A stretch of 18,922 nucleotides of DNA. It comes from Acidilobaceae archaeon UBA158 (GTDB taxonomy: Archaea > Thermoproteota > Thermoprotei_A > Sulfolobales > Acidilobaceae). How positions within the stretch are numbered: the first letter of the stretch is position 1; each line of letters starts with the position of its first letter. This document shows positions 7,223 through 13,460 of the stretch, one piece after another. The DNA is taken from assembly GCA_002506595.1 (NCBI GenBank), contig DAXV01000024.1:11692-30613 (forward strand), written 5' to 3'. A model generated the notes under the pieces. The model was not told the origin of the DNA. It was given only the letters and a program-made list of their open reading frames with translations, and did no database searches. The translations under genes were made by a program, and so were the position numbers.

Positions 7223-8050
7223 TTATATGCAATCTTTGCTTATGTAATAGTCATCTAATTTGATATAAGTATTATCTATTGGATTAAGGTACTTCGTACA
7301 GTCCTTTAAACCTGCTTTTATAAATGCGTTATGCCTATTTTTACAAGATTCGCATTTTCCACAATGATATTTTTCACTTAAATAACAACTCCAAGTATCA
7401 TATATAGAATTTCCTAATATTTCATAACAAGTTTTTATTAAATCAGATTTCTTATATCCTTCTTTGCTAGGAGACCATATTTCAATACTCCTATCACCTC
7501 TGAAGTGGCATATTCTAAAAGAAGATTGTAAAGATTCTATACATTCTGGACTACAATCTGGATAAAATGGTTCATAAGTATCTTCTCTGGGTTTTATATC
7601 ATCATAATGGGATCCATAAATTACATAAACATTACCCTTATAGTTTTGCAAAATACTATAAGCATATGCAGTTGCAATTGATAGCATTACTACATTTCTT
7701 ATTGGTACGACAACATTAGGCATATAAAACTCTTCCACTTTTACGTTATTATCAGTTAATTGTGTATCTTTCCATAGATCTTTCATGAACGACATATCAA
7801 CAACTTTATGCTCAACTATCATCCCATAATTATTAAATTTTTTTGACAAATCATTTAATTTTTTAACCATATGTTTTGCTATATCAACTTCCTTATTGCC
7901 TTTTTGCCCATAGATAAAACTTAATACATGTATATCACAACCCCTGGAAAGCCATAAAGCAGTATAGCAAGTTGAATCAGGACCTCCGCTCATAATAGAT
8001 ACTGCTTTGCATGGTTTGTTAATAGTTGGCTTTACGCCTAAATTACCCAT
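7223..8050 (-). CDS. queC: 7-cyano-7-deazaguanine synthase (QueC family)
   Basis: Converts 7-carboxy-7-deazaguanine to preQ0 with ATP and ammonia, supplying the base from which archaea make archaeosine at tRNA position 15. The PP-loop ATP motif SGGPDS is at residues 21-26, followed by LSFIYGQ, then PIRNVVMLSIATAYA, YPDCSPECIESL, and the zinc site C222, C230, C233, C236 (C-x7-C-x2-C-x2-C) with the flanking TWSC and AGLKD typical of QueC. At 275 residues it is slightly longer than bacterial QueC (about 220-230), through an N-terminal extension of about 14 residues and a short C-terminal tail. No amidotransferase domain is fused. AGGAGGAGG (plus 8058-8066) 7 nt before the ATG is an unusually strong Shine-Dalgarno for this window, where GGTG is the norm. 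Confidence 0.9.
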   Translation of the reverse strand: MGNLGVKPTINKPCKAVSIMSGGPDSTCYTALWLSRGCDIHVLSFIYGQKGNKEVDIAKHMVKKLNDLSKKFNNYGMIVEHKVVDMSFMKDLWKDTQLTDNNVKVEEFYMPNVVVPIRNVVMLSIATAYAYSILQNYKGNVYVIYGSHYDDIKPREDTYEPFYPDCSPECIESLQSSFRICHFRGDRSIEIWSPSKEGYKKSDLIKTCYEILGNSIYDTWSCYLSEKYHCGKCESCKNRHNAFIKAGLKDCTKYLNPIDNTYIKLDDYYISKDCI

Positions 8051-8101
8051 ATTTTTTCCTCCTCCTTTTATACTTATATCCAGATAATTTTAATTTCAAT
8101 T

Positions 8102-8125
8102 CTTAAAAAGTTTTTTATTTTTAAG
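8102..8125. repeat. 8-bp inverted repeat in the queC / small-protein divergent region
   Basis: CTTAAAAA (8102-8109) and TTTTTAAG (8118-8125) form a perfect inverted repeat with an 8-nt centre, between queC (minus) and the ribbon-helix-helix-like gene (plus). It could be an operator, but simple A/T runs produce such symmetry often. Confidence 0.25.
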
Positions 8126-8140
8126 ATTTAAAGATAGATA

Positions 8141-8150
8141 AAAATTAATA
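8141..8150 (+). promoter_or_regulatory. TATA-like box for the first ribbon-helix-helix-like gene
   Basis: AAAATTAATA at 8141-8150 is centred about 27 nt before position 8173, where an in-frame ATGGTG begins. Transcription may therefore start at or next to that ATG, leaving either a leaderless ATG 8173 or a 12-nt leader carrying GGTG for ATG 8185. Confidence 0.35.
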
Positions 8151-8184
8151 CTCCGCATGATTATTTATTATTATGGTGGCTAAT

Positions 8185-8394
8185 ATGAGTCAAGAGAAAC
8201 AAACGGTTTATGTATCGAAAGATTTATACGAGAAGGTTAAAAAATATATCCAAGAACAAGGTACATTTAATACTGTAGATGAATTAGTAGAATTTATGCT
8301 AAATGAATTATTAGATCAATCTGTTAATGAAACCATGTCTAAGGAAGATGAAGAAAAAGTTAAAGATAGATTAAAGAGATTAGGATACATGTAA
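8185..8394 (+). CDS. Small ribbon-helix-helix (CopG/MetJ-Arc-like) protein, sulfate-module copy 1
   Basis: A 69-residue protein. The N-terminal strand QTVYVSKDLYEKV followed by a helix, a turn (GTFNT) and a second helix (DELVEFMLNELL) matches the layout of ribbon-helix-helix DNA-binding dimers. After an acidic linker the protein ends DEEKVKDRLKRLGYM. A second protein of the same build lies at 9116-9355 with a near-identical tail. The strand lacks the classic positively charged spacing, so DNA binding is probable rather than shown; it might instead be an antitoxin-like or complex-forming subunit. GGTG at 8175-8178, 6 nt before ATG 8185, decides the start over in-frame ATG 8173. It converges on cysC. 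Confidence 0.75.
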   Translation: MSQEKQTVYVSKDLYEKVKKYIQEQGTFNTVDELVEFMLNELLDQSVNETMSKEDEEKVKDRLKRLGYM

Positions 8395-8438
8395 ATTTAT
8401 TATTTTATATATAATAAAAAATTTTATAAATTATAAAA

Positions 8439-9002
8439 TTAATAATTGTTTTCTATTTCGTCTATTTTTTTATTTATAAATTCATATAACTTCTTTACAT
8501 TTTCTTCTATAGTATTGTTAACTGTGTCTAATAATAAATCATAATTGTTTGGTTCTTCATAAGGATCGTCTATTCCTGTAAAATTTTTAATTTCACCTTT
8601 TAAGGCTTTCTTATATAATCCTTTTGGATCTCTTTTTATGCACTCTTCAATATTACATTTAACATAAATTAAATAAAAATTCGCTTCACTTTTTATAATG
8701 TTTCTTACCTCATTTCTTATATCTTCATATGGAGAAACGAAGGTACATATTGTTACTATACCATTTCTTGCTAAAATTTTTGCAAAATTTGCTACTCTTA
8801 TTAAATGCTTTCTTCTTTCTTCTTTTGTGAAACCGGCATTTGGATCTATGTTTTGCCTAAACCAATCTCCATCTATAATTTCTGCCATATATCCCTCTTT
8901 TCTTAATCTTTCTTTAACTAGGTTTCCAATAGTTGTCTTACCACTACCGGATAAACCTGTAAGCCAAAATACTAAACCTTTATTAAGGCATTTCATTTTC
9001 AT
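8439..9002 (-). CDS. cysC: Adenylylsulfate (APS) kinase
   Basis: Phosphorylates APS with ATP to give PAPS, the second step of sulfate activation, in the cytosol. The 187-residue protein has Walker A GLSGSGKTT (16-24), the substrate-site DGDWFR (44-49), then GFTKEERRKHLIRVA (family form GFSxxDR), a TFVSPYxxxR segment, and the lid/adenine region DPKGLYKKALKGEIKNFTGIDDPYEEP. The length is that of a single-domain CysC. The frame extends to TTG 9005, but ATG 9002 lies about 28 nt from the centre of a TATA-like box (9026-9034) and no Shine-Dalgarno is present, so a leaderless ATG 9002 is the best start. It is divergent from the small gene plus sat, which supplies its substrate. Confidence 0.93.
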   Translation of the reverse strand: MKMKCLNKGLVFWLTGLSGSGKTTIGNLVKERLRKEGYMAEIIDGDWFRQNIDPNAGFTKEERRKHLIRVANFAKILARNGIVTICTFVSPYEDIRNEVRNIIKSEANFYLIYVKCNIEECIKRDPKGLYKKALKGEIKNFTGIDDPYEEPNNYDLLLDTVNNTIEENVKKLYEFINKKIDEIENNY

Positions 9003-9025
9003 CAATCAGTAAATTATTATTTCTC

Positions 9026-9034
9026 ATATTTAAG
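9026..9034 (-). promoter_or_regulatory. TATA-like box for cysC
   Basis: ATATTTAAG on the plus strand (CTTAAATAT on the minus) is centred near 9030, predicting transcription from about 9002-9003, which is the first base of the cysC ATG. This is the clearest case in the window for a leaderless message. Confidence 0.45.
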
Positions 9035-9062
9035 TATAACCTATATTACGTTGTATATACTT

Positions 9063-9106
9063 TTTTAATTAAATATTATTAAACTCTTAATTATATTTAA
9101 TTAAAA
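9063..9106. repeat. Perfect 14-bp inverted repeat upstream of the second ribbon-helix-helix-like gene and sat
   Basis: TTTTAATTAAATAT (9063-9076) is the exact reverse complement of ATATTTAATTAAAA (9093-9106), with 16 nt between. The left arm can act as TATA box (predicted start near 9098) and the right arm then covers the start and runs up to GGTG at 9107. Each arm also holds the small palindrome TTTAATTAAA. Placement fits an operator at which a dimeric repressor, for instance the ribbon-helix-helix protein encoded next, blocks transcription. An RNA hairpin is less likely because most of the left arm would not be transcribed. Low sequence complexity calls for caution. Confidence 0.5.
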
Positions 9107-9115
9107 GGTGAGATA

Positions 9116-9355
9116 ATGAAGCAGAGAGTAGGTGAACCTAATTCAAGATATACAACTGTGTCAATACCAATTACATTGTATGATAGGATAAAGAATTTAA
9201 TAAATGGTACTGGCTTTACAAGTGTTTCTCAATTCGTTATTTATGTATTAAGAGATGTTGTTTCAAGCATGGAACAAGAAAAGATATCTTCAAATATTTC
9301 TGAAGAAGAGAAGAAGGAGATAATAGAAAGATTGAAAAAGTTAGGATATATATAG
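9116..9355 (+). CDS. Small ribbon-helix-helix (CopG/MetJ-Arc-like) protein, sulfate-module copy 2
   Basis: A 79-residue protein with N-terminal strand RYTTVSIPITLYDRI (about 11-25), a turn GTGFTSVS and helix QFVIYVLRDVV, the ribbon-helix-helix layout, then an acidic linker and the tail EEKKEIIERLKKLGYI shared with the protein at 8185-8394. The TTVSIP strand and GFTSVSQFV turn are closer to classic CopG-type regulators than the first copy. GGTG at 9107-9110 is 5 nt before ATG 9116. It ends 10 nt before sat and is almost surely co-transcribed with it. The 14-bp inverted repeat in its promoter suggests autoregulation with sat (inference). A structural or enzyme-partner role in sulfate activation is an alternative. 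Confidence 0.8.
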   Translation: MKQRVGEPNSRYTTVSIPITLYDRIKNLINGTGFTSVSQFVIYVLRDVVSSMEQEKISSNISEEEKKEIIERLKKLGYI

Positions 9356-9365
9356 TGGTGAAATA

Positions 9366-10511
9366 ATGGTTTCTAAGCCTCATGGAGGGAAGTTAATAGA
9401 TAGGACAAGAATTGGAAAAAGCCTAGAAAGGTTGCAAGAAGATGCAGAAAATATGTTAAAAATAAGCATAAGTGAAGGTAGAGCTTATGATGTTGAAAAT
9501 ATTGCTCATGGAGTATATTCACCATTGGAAGGATTTATGGGATATAATGATTATATATCAGTTTTAAAAAATATGAGATTGGAAAATGATATACCTTGGA
9601 CTATACCAATAATTTTAGACGTTGATAATAAATGTATTGCTAGTATAAAAGAAGGAGATGAAGTTGTTCTTAATTATAACAATATAAATATGGCTATATT
9701 GAGGATAGAAGAAATTTATTCATGGGATAAAAAAGAGTATGCTTATTATATATATAAAACTAAATCTGATGAACATCCAGGTGTAGAAAAAATATATAAT
9801 AGAAAGGATAAAATTATATCAGGACCTATTACTTTGTTAAGAGATATTCCTGAAATCTATGAAAATGTAAGATTGTTCCCTAAAGATACGAGAGTTTTGT
9901 TTGAACATTTGAATATGAAAAATATAGCAGCATTTCAAACTAGAAATGCCCCTCATATGGGTCATGAATATGTAATGAAGGCAGCGTTAACATTTGTTGA
10001 TGGCTTATTTATTAACCCATTATTAGGTTGGAAGAAAAAAGGAGACTTTATAGATGATGTTATAGTTAACTCTTATAAAACATTGTTGGTAAATTATTTT
10101 CAAAAAGATAGCTATGTGTTTAGTATTTTAAGAATGGAAATGAATTATGCAGGACCTAAGGAAGCAATTCATCATGCAATTGTTAGGAAAAATTTTGGGG
10201 CGACTCATATAATTATTGGAAGGGATCATGCAGGTGTTGGAAATTATTATGATCCATATGAAGCATGGAAAATCTTCGAAGAATTTCCTGATTTAGGTAT
10301 AACTCCCTTGTTTATAAGAGAAGCATTTTATTGTAAAAAATGTAAAACTATGACTAATGAAAAGATTTGTCCTCATTCTGAGGATGATAGAGTTAGAATT
10401 AGTGGAACTCAAATAAGAAATATGATAATGAAAGGAGAAAGACCATCAGAATATATAATGAGACCTGAAGTAGTTGATGTAATTTTATCATATAAAAATC
10501 CATTTTTCTAA
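9366..10511 (+). CDS. sat: ATP sulfurylase (sulfate adenylyltransferase)
   Basis: Joins sulfate and ATP to make APS and pyrophosphate, the first step of sulfate activation. The 381-residue protein shows QTRN (191-194), the HxGH motif (H197, H200) that binds the nucleotide, GRDHAGVG (from G285), a Cys/His zinc cluster C323-x2-C326-x8-C335-x-H337 in the C-terminal part, and RISGTQIR near the end. Length and zinc site match the monofunctional archaeal/thermophile type with no fused kinase, in keeping with a separate cysC nearby. GGTG at 9357-9360 lies 5 nt before ATG 9366. The enzyme could in principle run in reverse in dissimilatory metabolism, but no aprAB or dsr genes are in view. Its stop overlaps the convergent gene by 4 nt. 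Confidence 0.95.
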   Translation: MVSKPHGGKLIDRTRIGKSLERLQEDAENMLKISISEGRAYDVENIAHGVYSPLEGFMGYNDYISVLKNMRLENDIPWTIPIILDVDNKCIASIKEGDEVVLNYNNINMAILRIEEIYSWDKKEYAYYIYKTKSDEHPGVEKIYNRKDKIISGPITLLRDIPEIYENVRLFPKDTRVLFEHLNMKNIAAFQTRNAPHMGHEYVMKAALTFVDGLFINPLLGWKKKGDFIDDVIVNSYKTLLVNYFQKDSYVFSILRMEMNYAGPKEAIHHAIVRKNFGATHIIIGRDHAGVGNYYDPYEAWKIFEEFPDLGITPLFIREAFYCKKCKTMTNEKICPHSEDDRVRISGTQIRNMIMKGERPSEYIMRPEVVDVILSYKNPFF

Positions 10512-11782
10512 AAGCAGGACCATTTATAGCTTTTGGCTAAAACACAATATATTATTAAGCCAATAAATATTGAGACTAGTAAAGATTCTCCCAATATTAT
10601 GTACTTATTTACATAAAAATTTAAATATGTTATTTTTAAGCTACTAGTTATTATTGGAGTATTAATTATTTTATTGAATTTAATATTTGATTGAGTTATA
10701 TTAATATTTGTTTTTTGGTATATGATATTGATTTCTTTAATAAAACCTTTTGAAACTATGGGATCATTAGATATAGTATATCCAATAGGTATTTTATATC
10801 CTATATAACCATTTAATGTCCCATTAATGTAAAAACCTGCTTGATAATCATTATTATTTATGGTCATTTCTCCTGTAAACCATAAACCCTTATCGTAATC
10901 TCCTTCATAATTAAGGCTGAATGGATATGATAGACCGATCATTGTTGTATAAACATATTTATTTTGCGTTATTGTTATTAAATAACTCCATGTAGAATAA
11001 GGTCTATACAATAGAGAAAATCCATTATAATTGTTAGCACCTACGCCAATAAATCCTTGGTATTCATTCAATCCTACTTCATATGATTTATTATTAGTAT
11101 TATATAAAAAACCATATGTTGAGCTATTATTTATAGAGCCAACAAAATATAAACTATTATTATAAGTAAATATATTATATATGTTTATTGAAGAAGGAAA
11201 TGTTATTATATAACTTTCATTTTTAAATAGTAAAATGTTATTATTATTGAAAATTATATAGAAAGTATTGTTAAAGTAATATATTTCAGATGGAGTTCCT
11301 AGATATGCATCTGCTGTATATAATTCTATTTGGCTATTGTTGAATTCCAAAATTGCAATATATGGATTAATATTACTTAACCCAGAAAATACGATCTCAT
11401 TGTTGAGACAATAAATGTAATTTGGTGAAGAATGTAATTTTAATAAATAAATGATATAATTACTTCTATTAAATATTGTGATAGAAGGGGATCCATTATA
11501 ATAACCAGTTAAGGCAATATAATTCCCATTATAATCACATGCATTTATGCTGTTTAGTCCATTAATTTCATATTGATTTTTATTAACTATAATTGTCTGA
11601 GATGAATTGGTTAGAACAATTACAGGATTTTTACCAGGTTTATAGTATATCATACTCAAATTAGTTTTTACTAAAACTGCTTGATCTGTTTTATTACTGA
11701 TACCATAAATAGAAAACATAAAAGAAGAAATTATAAAAAAAGAAAATATAATAGCTATTGCTAATAGCTTATTACTTAGCAT
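10508..11782 (-). CDS. Asn-rich extracellular protein anchored at both ends, unknown function
   Basis: A 424-residue protein with an N-terminal hydrophobic segment (about 5-27; signal peptide or anchor) and a C-terminal membrane helix (about 393-416) before a short basic tail. The region between is very rich in Asn, Ser, Thr, Tyr and Ile with many N-glycosylation sequons. It shows recurring beta-strand pairs of the kind NNSLYFVGSINNSS and YYFNNTFYIIFNNNN, suggesting beta-propeller-like blades, though no known repeat family is recognised. GGTG (plus 11789-11792) is 6 nt before the ATG. The gap to the preceding gene on this strand is 15 nt, so the two form an operon and may make a surface complex (inference). 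The 3' end overlaps sat by 4 nt. Confidence 0.75.
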   Translation of the reverse strand: MLSNKLLAIAIIFSFFIISSFMFSIYGISNKTDQAVLVKTNLSMIYYKPGKNPVIVLTNSSQTIIVNKNQYEINGLNSINACDYNGNYIALTGYYNGSPSITIFNRSNYIIYLLKLHSSPNYIYCLNNEIVFSGLSNINPYIAILEFNNSQIELYTADAYLGTPSEIYYFNNTFYIIFNNNNILLFKNESYIITFPSSINIYNIFTYNNSLYFVGSINNSSTYGFLYNTNNKSYEVGLNEYQGFIGVGANNYNGFSLLYRPYSTWSYLITITQNKYVYTTMIGLSYPFSLNYEGDYDKGLWFTGEMTINNNDYQAGFYINGTLNGYIGYKIPIGYTISNDPIVSKGFIKEINIIYQKTNINITQSNIKFNKIINTPIITSSLKITYLNFYVNKYIILGESLLVSIFIGLIIYCVLAKSYKWSCF

Positions 11783-11797
11783 TAATTACACCGTTAA

Positions 11798-13213
11798 TCA
11801 AAAGTGTCTTTTTATCAAAATTGCTGCTATTAATATTACCAAAACTACAGCAACAGTTCCTCCGATAGCTACTTTTGCAGTTTCATTTGAACTATTATTA
11901 TTAACTATAACGTTAACTTGACTTAAATTACCTATAGTAGTTTGGTTTGGTTTAACTGTTACACCTTTACCAATTAATGTCACTTTTACGTTATTAATAG
12001 AATTTATATTATTTGCTAATTGATAAAATCCATTTTGTTGTAATATATTTGATACATTCCCAATTAAATAATCTATGCTTAATAGGTTTTCTTTAGGAGT
12101 AGTGGAAGCTTTATATGCTATTTTGGGTGTCTCAAGGCTATAATTAAGTAATTTATTACCATATGAAATATTTAATGATAAGCTACTTGGAGTTAAAATT
12201 TCATAATTATTATCTATGTATTTATATATTTCCATTGAAGCGTTTAACGCATTTTTGACTATTGAGTTATTAAATTGAGCAATTTGTGATATGTTTTCTA
12301 GGTTGAAAGAATTCAAATATGAAGCCATGTGCATTGATGTTAAATTAATATTTGTATTAACATATAAGTTTGCTTTAAGCATTTGATTTTCAGTAAGTTT
12401 ATATGATGTAATGTAGAGATATTTTGGCTTTAAATAATAATTAATTAAATTGTTAATTAAGATGCTTTCATTATTTGCATTGTTTTGTGTAACTACACTA
12501 GAATTAAATGTAGCATTTATCTCAACATATAAAGAATTCTTATTTATCTCAACCTTATAATATGTTATGTTTAAACCTGTTATATTTAAGTTATTAAATG
12601 ATGAACACCCAAAAATTTGATGAATTCCCTGCATATTTGATTGCCAGTCATTTCCAAAATTGTTTTCAAAGTTATTGTTAATATTAAGCTGTTGAACAAT
12701 ATATTGCTCGTAATTATTTAATTCATTTAATGAATTATCTGTGAAATTTAATGAGCCTTCCCAAACCTCATTTAATGAAAAGTTAATATAATATAATTTT
12801 GTTGATGGGTTTGCAGTTACTATTAAATAGCTATTAGCTGTTGAATTGAAATATTGTGATTCATGTATAGCAGTATAGTTTAATATTCCCTCTCCGCCAT
12901 TCGCATTGTAGTATAATTTAATTTTGCCTAATGAATATTTATTGCTATTGATAGATTTTGTTATGTTTAAAATTAATGTCTTTGAACCGCTTAAAAATAA
13001 TAAATTGAGGCTTAGATTGCCATAACCTTCATGATTAACATATTTTGATCCATTAAATAAGAATGATATGGAATTCGGATAAACTATTATATAATTATTC
13101 GAACTATAAGTATAATTATTTTGAAAACTATCGGCCTTAGACGTTAATGGTATCACTGTACTTAATCCAATAAGCGTAAGTATAGTTGCTATTAATAGAT
13201 ATTTTTTTAACAT
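11798..13213 (-). CDS. Asn-rich extracellular protein with C-terminal membrane anchor, unknown function
   Basis: A 471-residue protein. Residues 1 to about 27 form a Sec-type signal peptide (basic start, hydrophobic core, then SKAD). The end is a Gly/Ala/Val/Ile membrane helix (about 447-467) followed by KRHF, so most of the protein faces outward. The body is beta-rich with very many Asn-x-Ser/Thr sequons and no catalytic motif I can name; it is first gene of a two-gene operon with another surface protein. GGTG (plus 13219-13222) sits 5 nt before the ATG, and a TATA box lies at 13250-13256. Surface-layer-associated, adhesion or binding roles are all possible; none is shown. Confidence 0.78.
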   Translation of the reverse strand: MLKKYLLIATILTLIGLSTVIPLTSKADSFQNNYTYSSNNYIIVYPNSISFLFNGSKYVNHEGYGNLSLNLLFLSGSKTLILNITKSINSNKYSLGKIKLYYNANGGEGILNYTAIHESQYFNSTANSYLIVTANPSTKLYYINFSLNEVWEGSLNFTDNSLNELNNYEQYIVQQLNINNNFENNFGNDWQSNMQGIHQIFGCSSFNNLNITGLNITYYKVEINKNSLYVEINATFNSSVVTQNNANNESILINNLINYYLKPKYLYITSYKLTENQMLKANLYVNTNINLTSMHMASYLNSFNLENISQIAQFNNSIVKNALNASMEIYKYIDNNYEILTPSSLSLNISYGNKLLNYSLETPKIAYKASTTPKENLLSIDYLIGNVSNILQQNGFYQLANNINSINNVKVTLIGKGVTVKPNQTTIGNLSQVNVIVNNNSSNETAKVAIGGTVAVVLVILIAAILIKRHF

Positions 13214-13249
13214 ATCCTCACCCTATATATTTTTATCAAATAAGACACG

Positions 13250-13256
13250 TTTATAC
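13250..13256 (-). promoter_or_regulatory. TATA box for the extracellular-protein operon
   Basis: GTATAAA on the minus strand (TTTATAC on the plus) is a good TATA core. It predicts transcription from about 13226, giving a 13-nt leader that contains the GGTG at 13219-13222. Spacing and core sequence agree well. Confidence 0.45.
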
Positions 13257-13393
13257 TTTTCTATATGTTTATCTTTGTTTAATTTATTTTGATTTTTAAT
13301 ATAATTTTTGTTCATCATAGTTTATAAAATCATAATATTATTTATCTTTATTTAACTTTTTAATCTTCATTTATTAATAATTTACATAGATAG

Positions 13394-13411
13394 CCATTTA
13401 TATAGAAATGG
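13394..13411. repeat. Short palindrome upstream of the aminopeptidase promoter
   Basis: CCATTT (13394-13399) and AAATGG (13406-13411) are a perfect inverted repeat with a 6-nt centre, placed just before the TATA-like ATATTTAAATT at 13415-13425. Its position suits a regulator site, but only 6 bp per arm are involved. Confidence 0.25.
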
Positions 13412-13414
13412 TCA

Positions 13415-13425
13415 ATATTTAAATT
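13415..13425 (+). promoter_or_regulatory. TATA-like box for the M1 aminopeptidase gene
   Basis: ATATTTAAATT is centred near 13420, so transcription should begin near 13447, just before the GGTG at 13450-13453 and 14 nt before ATG 13461. The remainder of the 247-nt divergent region (13214-13460) is AT-rich and shows nothing else convincing. Confidence 0.4.
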
Positions 13426-13460
13426 CTAGCAATATTATAACTTTATCTAGGTGTAAAAAT

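Noticed and set aside
8185..8394. First ribbon-helix-helix-like gene considered as antitoxin of a toxin-antitoxin pair
   Set aside because: No toxin-like gene (PIN, RelE, VapC or similar) is adjacent; the partners are sulfate-activation genes.
8698..9012. 104-codon open frame on the plus strand opposite cysC
   Set aside because: It lies almost wholly antisense to the well-supported APS kinase gene, has no ribosome-binding site and its product resembles nothing.
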